64,000 nt of DNA from Turnera subulata (Eukaryota > Streptophyta > Magnoliopsida > Malpighiales > Passifloraceae). Positions 43,865 to 55,562 of the stretch are shown here, piece after piece. Location of the stretch: NCBI GenBank assembly GCA_028386065.3, contig JAKUCV010005683.1:83163-147162 (forward strand). The letters run 5' to 3'. A program made the translations under genes and the position numbers. Numbering within the stretch: the stretch's first letter is position 1; every line of letters begins with the position of its first letter. Under the pieces are notes generated by a model that saw only the letters and a list, made by a program, of their open reading frames with translations, did no database searches and had not been told where the DNA came from.

Positions 43865-45500
43865 TGCCAAGGGCATGCTACCCCATGATTTGAATTGTAT
43901 AATTTTCGGGGCAGGCTACCCCATTAGAGTTAATGTCTGATTCTAAGGGCATAGCTGCCCATGTTTTTGGAATGAGTGCACAAAGGGCATAGCTGCCCTA
44001 GTTTTTTTGAACTTGAATAAGGGGCATAGATGCCCTAATTTTGAAAGTTGAACAAAAGGCATAGCTGTCTGGATTTTTGAACATGAGGGGCATAGCTGCC
44101 CTAATTTTCTGATGTTGAAAGAGGGCATAGCTGCCCGCATTTTCGAAATTGATTATGCCATGGGCACAGTTGCCCAATTTTTTTGGATTCAAGTTTATCA
44201 GGGGCATAGCTGCCCGAGGTTTTATACATTTGAGGGGCATAGCTTCCCGAACCTTTTGAATTGATTTTAAACCAAGGGCATAGTTACCCAAGTTTTTGAA
44301 ATGGAAGGACATAGCTGCCCAAGTTCATGATTGCATGGTGGGCATAGCTGCCCGGATTTCTTTTGGTACATCAGGGGCATAGCTGCCCGAGTTTTTAAGC
44401 ATAAGGGGCATAGCTGCCCAAGTTTTTGAATTTACTTGCATGAAAGGCATAACTGCCTGGGCATAGCTGCCTGGGCATAGCTGCCTGTGTCATTGAGAAG
44501 GACATAGCTGTCCCGATTCTTGATTTAAGTACATCAAGGGCATAGCTGCCCGGACTTTTTTTGAACATGAGGGGCATAGCTGCCCTAATTATTGAAGTTG
44601 AGGAGGGCATAGCTGCCCAAATTATTGAGAGGGGGGCATAGCTGTCCGTATGTTTTTGAAGTAGAGCATATGAAGGGCATAACTGCCCAAATATTTGAAT
44701 TTAAAGGGAATAGCTGCCCAAGTTCTTAACTTGGTTGCATGATGGGCATAGGTGCTCGGTGTTTTTGAATTTAATTGCATGAAGAGCATAACTGCCTGAG
44801 TTTTTACTTTGATCGCATAAAGGGCATAGCTGCCCAAATTTTTAAATTTGAAGGATATAACTACCCGAGTTTTCAAAATTTAATTGATGGGCATAGCTGC
44901 CCGAGTTCTTAACTTGGTTGTATGAAGGGCATAGCTGCCTGTGTTTTTGAATTTGATTGCAAGGAGGGCATAGCTGCCTGATTTGTTAATTTGATCATGT
45001 TAAGGGCATAGCTGCCCGATTTCTTCAAGATGATTTCAAACCAAGGGCATAGCTGTCCGAATTTGTGAAGCTAATTATGTCTGGGGCATAGCTGCCCAAA
45101 TTTTTGAAGTTGACTACATCGAGGGCATAGCTGCCCAAGTTTCCAAAAATAGTTACACCAGGGGCATAGCTGCCCAATTTTCTTAAGTTTATTGCAAACT
45201 GAGGACATAGCTGTCCAAGTTTCTAAAATTGGTCACGTCAAGGGCATAGCTGCCCATATGTTTCGAATTGATTGCACACAAGGGGCATAGCTGTCCGACT
45301 TTTTATGCATTAGGAGTATAGCTACCACAAGGTTTTAAAATAATCATGCATCATTGAGCATAGCTTTCTAAAGTATTAAAATTGATCACCTCCTGAGAGC
45401 ATAGCTGCCAAAATTTTTGAGATGATTACGTATTTGGGGGTATGGTTGCCCCATCATTTTGAATGATTTGGATTGTGTCTTGGTGGCATAGCTGCTCAAA
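43865..45500 (+). repeat. Tandem array of GGGCATAGCTGCCC mini-hairpins
   Basis: About 45 units, spaced mostly 30-45 bp, each with a 14-nt core GGGCA-TAGC-TGCCC (5-bp stem, 4-nt loop) followed by a T-rich linker such as GAGTTTTTGAA. I count 18 exact cores. Variants with both stem sides changed include GGACA..TGTCC (44499, 45203) and AGGCA..TGCCT (44444). Three tightly packed cores lie at 44444-44490. The array sits between the gag region and the 3' LTR, where Tat/Ogre elements often carry tandem repeats. Minus-strand frames here are by-products of the repeat. Confidence 0.93.
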
Positions 45501-45601
45501 ATTCATGGTCCACAATACTCACATTCGTTATCCAAATTTGGTTGTTCCTTCCTTGCGTTGCTTCGCCTTTAAGTTTTAAAGACTCACCAACGAGGGACAT
45601 T

Positions 45602-47212
45602 TGTGAACACCCAAATTTGACCCATGAAAATTATATTGAGATTAGACTCCAGACATGTTTGAATCATAAGATTGATGAGTTAGTCTTGGGTTGAAGTATG
45701 GATGGGATTTAATTTTAGTAGAATCTATACGTTATAGTAATTAAGACTTTTATATGCCTAGGATTAATGAGACGATTTAATCATAGGATATGTTAAAGAC
45801 TAAGTTACTAAAATGTATTTTATCTCATAAAATTTGGGCTAGTTTATTTATTAAACCCAATTATATTTATTCTTGGGTTGAAGATAAATATAAGGGTCCA
45901 ATTAAATAAGGTATGGACTTTTCTTCAGAGTTGCACAGCCCATTAACACCTTGCTTGCTGACAAATTTAGCTCTGATTTTCGTGGAAAATCAGAGTTAAA
46001 TCATTCCTTAATAGCAAGAATGTTTTTGGTATGATTTTGGCTTAAAATAGGAATCAATGTGTAATTAGTCAATTAGGAGATGATTGAGAGGAGTAGTAAT
46101 CAAGAAAGCAGAGGATTCTGGGCAGTCTAGGGGTTAATTACGCGGTAGGATCAATTAGGGAGGAATTAGGGGAGAATCGGGACCGAAAAAGGAAAGAACA
46201 AGTGAGACGCATAGGCGCGGGCGGTCATCTCGGGATGACCGCCGGGCCTGGGTGGTCTTCCACCCATGACCGCCTGGCCTGGCTGTCATCCATAGGATGA
46301 CCGCCGGCCATGGCGGTCATGCACACCCAGAAGCGCATTTTTTTCCCAATTTTCGCCCGTAATCTGATTCTACTCGGTTTTAGCCCAGATTTTTTGCCAT
46401 TACCTTGATCATTAAGTTGGTCCACGCCCCTAGGCTACCCAGAACACTATAAATAGGACCCCTCTCTCACATTTCAGGGGACACATTCGATTACACAAAC
46501 ACTCTTCATAAAGCTTTGAAGCTTAGAGAAACTCTATCTCTCAAAGCTTAAGAAATAGTTCCATAGGCAAAACTCTGGCAGAATTTTGTGGGTAGCATCA
46601 TCCATTGAAGGCAGCAAAGGGGAAAATCAAGAAGAACTCCAAGATTGAGTTGAGGAGTGGGAGGAAATTGTGTGGGAGGCACAACCCAAACCAAGGAGCT
46701 AGAGGAGGGCTACAAGAGGTAATTCTAATCCCTTTTTGTCAGACCAATTATTGTTGAGATGTTGATGTTGATGATGATGTGACTGTTGTGACGCCATGTC
46801 AAGAACTACGTGGGCTTTGAACCCGGTCGCTGGGCTACGTAGGTGGTTTCTAGTGGTGGAAACTCAAGCCCAATCTTCTTCATCTCCCCTTTCTTTTTAA
46901 TATTCAGTTATTATGTGTTTTGGTGCTCACACTTGCGCACTTGCACAAGGCATACAAAATCCTCTAATTGCACAAAGTTTTGCCCCAGTATGGACGGGTG
47001 CCTAACACCTTCCCATCCATGACGAATCTCCAGGTCCAGCATCTTTGGTTCGTTATCCAGTTGCCTAAATGGAGTCACATGAAGGGTTTTTCCCAAGTTT
47101 TTGTCCCTTAATAAAATTTGGGTGACGACTCCAAAGATGTTGGATGATGGTTATGAAGAAGGTGTAAAGGAAAGGTGAATAGGCCCAAGTGATTTTGGAT
47201 CGGGTATTCGTA
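45602..47212 (+). repeat. 3' LTR of the Tat-type element
   Basis: Same length and order as the 5' LTR, ending TATTCGTA before TSD AAGAC. The GGCGGTCAT cluster is at 46220-46330, and the TATA box at 46448-46455. The sequence just before it, CGAGGGACATT, is a weak polypurine tract. Confidence 0.9.
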
Positions 47213-49057
47213 AAGACCACCAACTCCCAATGCTTCTGTAATCTCATGTTGGCCCCCAAAGGCAATTCTACGTACGTGAATGGAAGGCAAGCTTGCTTAC
47301 AGTGCAAAAGAGCCGCCAAGTGCTTCACCTCTGAATGTTTTAGATGAATGCTAGCGAGGCCACTTTTGTGAAAATTGTTACTCAAACCGGATAAAAGCTA
47401 GAAGCACCGGAGAACCCTCTTAAGGTTTAGAAGAGAGACAAAATTATCAGTAGAAAATAGGAGGGCGCCATCAACGAATTGCAACAAAGATATCGGAACA
47501 CCATCGACCTTAACCGGTTCGATCAATCGCACGTCCACAACCTTAGAGAACATGGAAGACAACCCTTCTACCGCCACTACAGAAAGAAAGGAGGAGAGAG
47601 GATCACCTTGTTTTAAGCCACGTTACATGTTGAATTGTTTGGATGGTGAGCCATTGATCAAAATAGCCAGTGTCGATATTTGCAAACAGGTGCGTATCCA
47701 GGAAATTAACAACAACCAAACCCCATCATTTCCAAAACTTGTAAAAGATAACCCTATGAGATGGAATCATAAGCTTTTTGGAAATCTGGCTTCTAAACCA
47801 TTGCTCTTTGATCTGAACTCTTCAAAGAGTAAACTATCTCGTTTGAAAAAAGAAATCAAGGATAGAACGTCCGACTATAAAAGCAGACTGTGAGGAGCTA
47901 ACAAGAGATTCCACGACCTGTGAGAACCGACTAGCTAGGAGCTTTGAAATAACTTTATAACTACAATCAATCAAAGTGATTGGGTGGTACTCATAGAAGC
48001 TGACGGCTTCTCTCTTCTTAGGTAACAGAATTATATAAGCACAGTCACACCCCTTTGGTAGAGTCCCTGACTGAAAGAAGTAATGCACAAGCTCGAAAAG
48101 ATTACACAGCATAGGCCAATACCATTTATAAAAAGAAAACCCGTTTGGCCCAGGAGCCTTCAAACTATCACAAGTCTAAACTGCCGCCCAAAGTTCCTCT
48201 ATGGTGACTGGTGTTTCAAGGTTGGCAGACTGAGAAGAGGTGAGCTTTTTGAAGCTGATGTCACCTAGATAAGGCCTGCAGAAATCGTCGACTGCATACA
48301 AATTGGAAAAGAAATTCACTACTACTTCCTTAATAGCAATTGATTGCGTCAGCACCGAGCCATCAACTATGATAGAGTCCATATTCTTCACCCATTTCCT
48401 ATTACATGCCACCACATAAAAGAATCTCGTATTTCTATCACCCAATTCAAACCAGTTAAGCCTTGACTTTTGTCTCCAGAAACTCTCGCTTGGCTTAGCT
48501 TTGAGGAAAAAACTCTCGCTAACCTCGCCAAGCTGTAGAGCTTTAGCGGGAGACAATTACTTACTTTTAGCTACTAGTTCCAGGGACTTCTTCTTTTGCT
48601 GCCACAACTGAAGGTCTTTTTCCATGTTACCAAAAGAGTGCTTATTGCAATGAGCAAGAGAGAGCCGGAGACAAGTCAGTTTTTTGAGCAGCCAATGCTT
48701 CCCTGGTAAGGTAACCACAATATCCTGCCATAATTCCTGTATTACTTTATCAAATTTGAAAACAAGCCACCAGCAAGCTAAGAAGCGAAAGGGTTTAAAA
48801 CCCCAATTTTGTTTCTCCTAGGACAATACAAGAGGCCAATGCTCGGAACTACTTCTACTTGCAGATTTGACGCAAATTGATAGGAATAAAGGAAACCATT
48901 CTGGTTCTGCCATGGCCCGATTAATATGGCTAGCAGCGATTAGCCCACGTAAATTGCCTATCCCTAAAAGGGAACTCGCGAACTCCCAACACATCCATCA
49001 TGCTCTATAGAGCATTTGCTCCCCTCACCAAAACTTTGTCACTCTTTCTCTTCATTG
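47213..49057 (-). pseudogene. L1-type LINE ORF2: endonuclease end and reverse transcriptase
   Basis: Read leftwards from 49057: the C-terminal part of the endonuclease (AEPEWFPLF, EHWPLVLS, GFKPFRF), the linker QKSRLNWFELGDRNTRFFY (48470-48410), and KAPGPNGFSFYKWYW opening the RT domain (48160). Then come AYIILLPKK, YHPITLIDCSYKVISKLLA and SQSAFIVGRSILD. RGLKQGDPLSS lies near 47600-47625, and QFVDGALLF near 47460-47480 in place of the FADD-type catalytic box. PLGANMR lies near the Tat-type junction. Several stops and frameshifts, and the loss of an active-site Asp, make it dead. The EN N-terminus is missing, cut by the LTR at 49058. Confidence 0.88.
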
Positions 49058-49522
49058 TGTGAACACTCAAATTTGGCCACCCATATTTTATTAATTTGTA
49101 CTTGTGAAATATTTTAACCCAAGGTTAATTAGATGAATTAATTTTATTAATTTGGGCTTATGATGTATTGATCACTAAGAACATATTTCTTGCAAGCCAC
49201 TCAGGTTTTGATTTTCGTGGAAAATCAGAATCAAAATTACCTTTTATGTGAAATGTGAGAATATGAAAAAAGAGCGTTGAAATTGAGTAGATTTGGGTGT
49301 ATTAATGTTAATTGGAGTGATCTGGAGGAGTAGTAATCAAGGAAGGAGTATATTCTGGTCTGATAATTTTTGTTTCGCGATAAAATATCAAATCAGATCT
49401 GAATTAATGAGATTCAGTAGCAGCTCGGACCGTCAGGCCTGGGCGGACATGTAGGAGAAGATCGTCGGGTGCCAGCGGTCATGCAGCCCTGATACGCGGA
49501 AAATCTTAGATTTTCGACGATT
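49058..49522 (+). mobile_element. Tat-type LTR, 5' part, interrupted
   Basis: It starts TGTGAACACTCAAATTTGG and contains TTTTCGTGGAAAATCAGAATC and a GC-rich U3 cluster (GGACCGTCAGG, GGGCGGACATG, GCGGTCATGC; 49428-49485). It stops where the inverted LTR at 49523 begins. Its own TATA and 3' part are not seen. Confidence 0.8.
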
Positions 49523-50312
49523 TGTGAGGACCCGGGCTGAAATTAATTGACCTCCTCACCTAATCCTTATACCTTCTTCTTAACTAACAATCTAACATCA
49601 AAGGATTCGCCACCCGAATTTTATTTTTTGAAAAAATTCAGGGAAAAACTTTTCTTAAGCATCATCCATGGGCAACAATTTCATAAGGCAATCAATCCAG
49701 CTGACTAGAGATGTTGGATTCGGGGGTTCGTCATAAATGGGAAGGTATTAGGCACCCATCCGTCTTGGGGTGAAATTGTATACAATTGGAGAACTTTCTT
49801 GTATGTCTTGTGAAAGTGTGCAAGTGTAGAATCCAACACAATAACAACAATAATAAACAAAAATCTAAACAAAAAAGAAAATAAACAAATAATTGAGCTT
49901 GAATTTCCACCAGTAGAAACTGCCTACATACCCCGGCGACTGGGTTCAAAGCTCATATAGTTCTTACATGGCATCAGAACAACAATCACATCATCAACAA
50001 CAGCAACATTAATCACGAAATCAGCAGTAAATCAATCAAGAAAAGATCTAGAATTTACCTCTTATATCCCTTCTTTAGCTCCTTGCATTATGGTGTTTTC
50101 TAACCCAAATCTCCTTCCACTCCTTAGCTCATTCTTCAAATCCTCTTGATCTACTCTAGCTGACTTCTTCTTACTACTCCTCTCCACAAAATTCCTCTAG
50201 AAATCTAACCCTAAAAGTGTTCCTAAACTTGAAGAGTTTCTCCAAGCTTTCTAAGCCTATGGGTGTTTTCTCTCTAAAATTTGATGCCTTTTATGAGTGA
50301 ATAGGGGGGATC

Positions 50313-50320
50313 TATTTATA
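50313..50320 (-). promoter_or_regulatory. TATA box of the inverted Tat LTR
   Basis: TATAAATA on the minus strand, followed downstream (lower coordinates) by the same leader blocks as in the other Tat LTRs. Confidence 0.55.
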
Positions 50321-50449
50321 CTGTTCTGAGTGTTGTTGATCGTCCTTCTAATCCTAGGGTCGAGATTGAATCCCTAGAACTGATGGCTGAGAGCTAGAAT
50401 AAAAAAAAAAGAGGAAAAAACTTTAAAAATTTCTGTTCCAGGAAGCCAT

Positions 50450-50550
50450 GACCATCCAGCCCTGGCGGTCTTCTCGTGATGACCGCCATGGGCTGGCGGT
50501 CTTCCCTTGATGCCTGCCCAGGCCTAGTGGTCTTGTCGTCATGACCGCTC
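50450..50550 (-). promoter_or_regulatory. GGCGGTC / GACCGCC cluster of the inverted Tat LTR
   Basis: Contains GGCGGTCTTCTCGTGATGACCGCC-like hairpin halves, a second GGCGGTCTTC, and CATGACCGCTC, about 130-230 bp upstream of the TATA box. This matches the layout of the other Tat LTRs. Confidence 0.45.
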
Positions 50551-51056
50551 GGGCCCGGGTTACTATTCCTATTCTTTTTTTTTCTCCATTTCCTATTTAA
50601 TTCCCTTTTGACTTGATTCCTACGTCCTCTATTCATATTTTCTGCCTAGAAACACTCCTAACATGTAACTACTCCCTCACTTTTCCTCTTTATCAAAACC
50701 ACACTCAATTTTGCCTCTTTTCTTCACTTTATTACCATATATACACACTACACTAAAAAAGATAATTTTAATTCTGATTTGCCACAAAAGTCAGAGTTAA
50801 ATTAAGCTACAAGTAATGTGATTTAATGGGGCATCTTTGCTGGAAGGTCTATGTTCTATTAATTCAGACTTTAATTCTATTCCTAGCTCAAAAATATATC
50901 AGCTCATTATTATTGGAATTTTAAAATAAATAAATAGCTCAAATAAATAAAACAATCCATATTTTAATTAAATTAAACCTAAAATATATTCCAGCTCGGG
51001 ATTAAATCATCTTATTAATCCTAAGGTTTAAACATATAAAAAGTTCAAATTAAATA

Positions 51057-52734
51057 TGAAACGCCCCGACCCGTATTTACCGTACATAGTAAACTCGTAC
51101 CGAAACTGTAACAACCCAACCAAACAAAGCCCAGCATACAGTGAAAACAACAGAAATCTGGCTCAACAGCCCAAAGCATAAACATCACAACCGGCCCAAG
51201 GCCCAACAATAACAATAATCAGCACAGCGGAAGACTTTTAAAACTCACAAAGACACTGTATGCGACACTTATGCAAACTATGGATCCGAGTCCTGTCCAA
51301 GGGATAACGCCGCAGCCTGTCTGGAATGCTTCATACCTGAACCATATATAACTCAACCTACGGGAAGAAAGCCCGCAGGTGAGGGGTGAGTCCGAAGTGC
51401 TCACCAACCAAGGATAAACAGAGATATGCAGGCAACTATAATACTTCAAAGAAGAAATATAGACAATAGTCACAACCATACCAAAGACAATACCGTACAA
51501 GACAGACCAAACCCAAAGACTCGACCCAAACGTACCAAGGACTTTATTATTATTCCAATTTTATCTTTCTGGCCCCGTCACGGATAAGCTAAGGTCGTAC
51601 CAGGCTATCAACCTGTTTATGGTGCCAGATCAAAAAGAACCCGGGATCAACATCCCAATATCAAATCTCAGGGATCAACATCCTACTAACAACCTCAGGG
51701 ATCAACATCCCAATAACAATCTCAGGGATCAACATCCCAATCACAATCTCAGGGATCAACGTCCTAATAACAATCTTAGGGATCAACATCCCAATAACAA
51801 TCTCAGGGATCAATATCCCAATAACAATCGCAGGGATCAACATCCCAATCAAACCGGCATCAACATGTCCATCACAAGTAACCCAGATCATGGCCACCAC
51901 AAAACAGTCTCAAACCATCCGGTCGTACCTCTACTTACCACGTGACAATAAAATCACCATCTCAAATCAACTTCCAATTTCCATTTTTCCTTTTTCCTAA
52001 TTATTCATATCACAGTTTATTCCAATTTTCTAACTTCCTATTAACTCAAGTTATACAACAGACCATTCCATCAACAGTTTCATAGCATCAATTACTCACA
52101 ATCCAACATCAATCACAACACAGTATCCAAGAAACCAATAACAGTCGACTCAACAGTTCAATCAAGCAGGACAATATCAGCGAATCACACTCAGAACCAA
52201 CATCAACAATCCATATCATCAAATATCCAACAATAATATATATCATCACAATTTCCAATATTCATTTCCTCAAGTTATTCAACTTTCCATTATCACAAGT
52301 TAATCCACAGACCCAACCAATCAACAATCTCATAACTCTAATTATTCACAATTAACAGTTCAACAATTATCCACAATTTTCACAAGTCCAACAACACAGT
52401 CCAACAACAGCAACAACAATAACCATCGCAGTCAAATAACTATCAATGATCATCTCAACGGTTCAATCAAACAACAAATCACACACAGTATTACAGGCAC
52501 ATATCAAGGGTTATCTATCCTCACCTTAGCCGATTACTCAACTCCGGAGACAATGGCCGGTCCCAAGCCGGCTTCTCGGGAAACTGCCCGATGTCCAAAC
52601 CTATACACAAAACAACATATACTCACATAAGATGCACATAAGAGTATGCCATGATGCCAATACTGCGAAATAAACCCATCCCGGTTCATATCCTTTATTA
52701 TCATCTTTTACTATAATTAAACTTTTTCCGAAAA
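51057..52734 (-). mobile_element. Tekay-type LTR, part 1 (split by the 52735 element)
   Basis: It begins TGAAACGCCCCGACCCGTATT, matching the LTR ends at 52735 and 60311. It includes a stretch with CCCGCAGGTGAGGGGTGAGTCCGAAGTGCTCAC features and an 8-unit 27-bp repeat at 51643-51846. It ends in GAAAA, the left TSD of the nested element, and continues at 63095. Confidence 0.82.
51643..51846. repeat. 27-bp tandem array with GGGATCAACATCCC hairpins
   Basis: Eight units start at 51643, 51671, 51698, 51725, 51752, 51779, 51806 and 51833. Each holds GGGAT-CAAC-ATCCC (5-bp stem, 4-nt loop) or a one- to two-base variant, with a CAATAACAATCTCA-type linker. It lies in the part of the LTR near its 3' end on the minus strand. 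Confidence 0.93.
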
Positions 52735-55526
52735 TGAAGCGCCCCGACCCGTATTTACCGGTTACAGTAAACACGTGCGGAAACTATTCTTTCCAACAGA
52801 TCGGGCAGTACATCGCAGTAAAATGTTACACCGTAAATTCAAATACAACAGCACACATTATACTACAACTGTCATCCATATTGGGGGACGAATATTCAAT
52901 CTACACACTTTACACAACAGCAGTAGCGTAATCCAGAATAAACATCATCATAAGCAATAAAGGATAGCAGCAACACAGCAACATATATGACACAACAGCG
53001 GAAGACTTAAATGCACATGCAGCGGAGGTATGGATCCGGAGTCAGGTGGAGAAGAAAGCAGCAGCCATCGAACGTCGCACCTGATCTACGAAACAACTAA
53101 ACCTACGGGATGAAACCCCGCAGGCGAGTGGTGAGTCCGAAGTGCTCACTGACGAAGGATAAACAGAGATATATAATCAACCGTAATACTTTCGAAATAA
53201 GCACAAACAATCACAACACAAGGAATCTACCATAAAACAACTAAGCCAAGACCAAAAGAATGCTTATTATTATTATTACCAATTTTATCTTCTGGGCCTC
53301 GTCACTGGACAAGCTAGGGTCATACCTGGTTATTAACTAATTATGGATGCCAGGCCAAATCACAATCCGGGATCAACATCCCAATCACAACCAATCCGGG
53401 ATCAACATCCCAATATCAACAAATCCAGGATCAACATCCCAATAACAACATCATCCGGGATCAACATCACCAACAACCAACCAAACCGGCCATGACACCA
53501 CAGAACTAGCCTCTAACCATCTAGTCATACCAGTACTTTCCACGTGACAATTAAATCATCTTCTCAAGTTCAGTCCAGTTTCATTACTCTATTCTCAATT
53601 ATCCAACTTTCCATTATTCCAGATTATTCCTCAGATCAAATCAACAACAGACTCATAACGTCAATTAATCACAGCTAACAGTTCAGCATTATTCAACATA
53701 ATATCCACAAGTCTAAACACAATCCAGCAACAGCATCAACAATTTCCACAGCAACCAAATAACAGTCGATAATCAATTCAGCAGTTCAATCAAACAACAA
53801 AAACAAACACAGTATTACGGGCACATATCCAAGGTTATCCATCCTCACTTTAGCCGATTTTCAGTTATGAAATTGTCCAACAGACTCCAAGTCCGGTTCC
53901 TCAGGTATCTGCTCGTTATTAACTCCTATATCAAAAAAATAATATGCACACATAAGTGATATGCAAATGTCATACTAGTACCGTATACCGAAAAATAAAT
54001 ACTAACTCGTCTCGGTTACTTCCCTGGGTTAACTTTCCATTATCATCATCATTCACCATTTATTTCCAGTGTCAAGATAATACTATACTTATACCAATAT
54101 CCGGATATTATTCTGGTACAATACTTCTTTGATAATACCCTTTCCATATTTATTTCTGTAAGTATGTACTTTCCAAAATATTTCCATAGTATAATACATC
54201 ATATATATATATATATATATTCCAAAATACTTCTATTATACTTTCCAAACACAATTTATTTTTATTTCCAAGTTATTCCAGAATGATTATTTCCTTCTAT
54301 TTATATTTTTTTTCCAGATTACATTTTCTCTTCTTTTTAAAAAAATTGGATTGGGCCCAAACAGTGCCAGAGCAGGCCATGCACAGAGCCAAGCCCAGGC
54401 CCCAAACAGGAGCCCAGGAGCAGCCCATGTGCAGGCCCGGAGATCCAGCCCAGCAGCCCAACCCACACTCCAAAACCACTCAGCCCAAGTCCATGACCCA
54501 GACGCGACCCGACCCAAAGCCACACACCTCGGGTCAACCCGACCCAAACACCATACAATCGGGTCGTTACCACAAACGGGTCAGATCCACCCAAACAGAT
54601 CCCAACCCGCCGTGCTCACCTTGGTGAGTTGCAGGTGGCGGCAGCGTAGTGTCGGGAAGGAGGCGACACGGAGGCCCGACTAGGCGGCAAGGGCGGCGAC
54701 GATGCAGGTGAGGCGGCAGCAGTTCGCAGCGGACCTCGGGTTGCTGCGAGAGGATGCGAGGGCGTCGTGGTGGGTTGCCGGCGTGCTGCTGCGACGAGGA
54801 AAACGGGGAAAGCGGCCAGTCGAGAGGAGAAGTAAGAAGGCGATGGTGGTGATGGCTCGGCGGCAGTTGCAGGTGAAGATGGGTGGCTCGGGTTCACGGG
54901 CGGCGGTGGTGTGGTGGAAGAAAAGAAAAAAAATGGAAGGGAAAGGGGAGGTGACGTGGCAGACGGTGGTGTGTGTTGTTTCTCTTTTTGTTTGTTTTTT
55001 TTTATTTTATTTTTCTAGTATGGGATGAAGGAAGGTTGGCAGAGGTTTTGCAGGAAATGGTTTTTGCAGATAAGTAGAGTGTTGAAGAGTTTTTGCAGAG
55101 GAAGTGTTAAGGCAGGAGAACCAAAGCTTACAGTGCAGAATTATTGTTAGGCACGGGCAGGGTACTGACACTTCACGGGTTTCATTCACATGCTACGTAG
55201 TGGTGGCGGCTGCTGCAACACTGTGCAGCATGTGAAGCGGGTTCTGTCCGGACTAAAAAATAACTAATGTACCCCCTTGACTTTATTTCTGGTCCGATAA
55301 CTCGGGGTTAAACCCGACTTTTTTGAAGATTCCTGGACCCGAAAAATTCCGACTTTGGTCCGGAAAATCTGCAGAAAAATCACGAGCATGGGACATGGCT
55401 CGGTTTCAGAATCCGATGCACGAATTACCATAAATTAATTACCCAAGATTAATTTTAATGGTAAATTATGGTAAAATAAATTATTACGGTACCGTTAAAA
55501 ACGTAAAAATTACCCGGGCCGTTACA
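52735..55526 (-). repeat. 3' LTR of the Tekay-type element
   Basis: On the minus strand it starts TGTAACGGCCCGGG and ends GGGGCGCTTCA. It contains a GC-rich coding-like block (54600-54960), a proline-rich chance frame (54350-54620), a (TA)n run near 54200, and four GGGATCAACATCCC units at 53370-53470. Confidence 0.92.
53370..53470. repeat. Four GGGATCAACATCCC units in the 3' LTR
   Basis: Units are about 29 bp apart. Two are exact, and the third and fourth each have one change. Same motif as at 51643 and 60944. Confidence 0.88.
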
Positions 55527-55541
55527 GCCTACCCACCTTAA
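55527..55541 (-). other. Polypurine tract of the Tekay-type element
   Basis: AAGGTGGGTAGGC on the minus strand directly precedes the 3' LTR start TGTAACGG, the usual chromovirus PPT form. Confidence 0.75.
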
Positions 55542-55562
55542 AATGAATTTCATCCCCGAAAT

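Larger units (their letters stand above)
38963..47212 (+). mobile_element. Gag-only Tat-type LTR retrotransposon
   Basis: A complete element in structure. It has two LTRs of 1611 bp each (38963-40573 and 45602-47212), TSD AAGAC on both sides (38958-38962, 47213-47217), a primer-binding site, a broken gag, a noncoding stretch and a 1.6-kb tandem hairpin array. No protease, RT, RNase H or integrase is present, so movement would have needed enzymes from an autonomous relative. The LTRs look closely similar by eye, which implies a fairly recent insertion into the LINE. Confidence 0.9.
49523..51056 (-). mobile_element. Tat-type LTR in inverse orientation, 5' end truncated
   Basis: On the plus strand it begins TGTGAGGACCCGGGC, the complement of the LTR end seen at 1391. 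It shows the conserved blocks in reverse order: CCCCGGCGACTGGGTTC at 49932, GAGAAACTC complement (about 50236), TATA box at 50313-50320, GGCGGTC/GACCGCC cluster at 50450-50550. Then come AATTCTGATTTGCC (50770) and the AT-rich start of U3. It is cut at 51056 by the Tekay-type LTR. Confidence 0.82.

Noticed and set aside
43865..45500. CRISPR-like appearance of regularly spaced repeats, and minus-strand frames rich in AAMP/LGSYA repeats
   Set aside because: This is a plant nuclear context, linkers are short, variable and T-rich, cores degenerate, no cas genes. The peptide frames are translations of the hairpin repeat, cut by stops.
51643..51900. Repeat-protein-like frames (DQHPNNNLR units on plus, IVIGMLIPE units on minus)
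   Set aside because: They follow the 27-bp tandem repeat inside an LTR; a 27-bp period keeps any frame open, and the related array at 29-bp spacing is not in frame.
54283..54900. Proline-rich and Arg-rich open frames on both strands (also at 61856-62467)
   Set aside because: GC-rich part of the Tekay LTR, same in both LTRs, no domain, overlapping frames on both strands.
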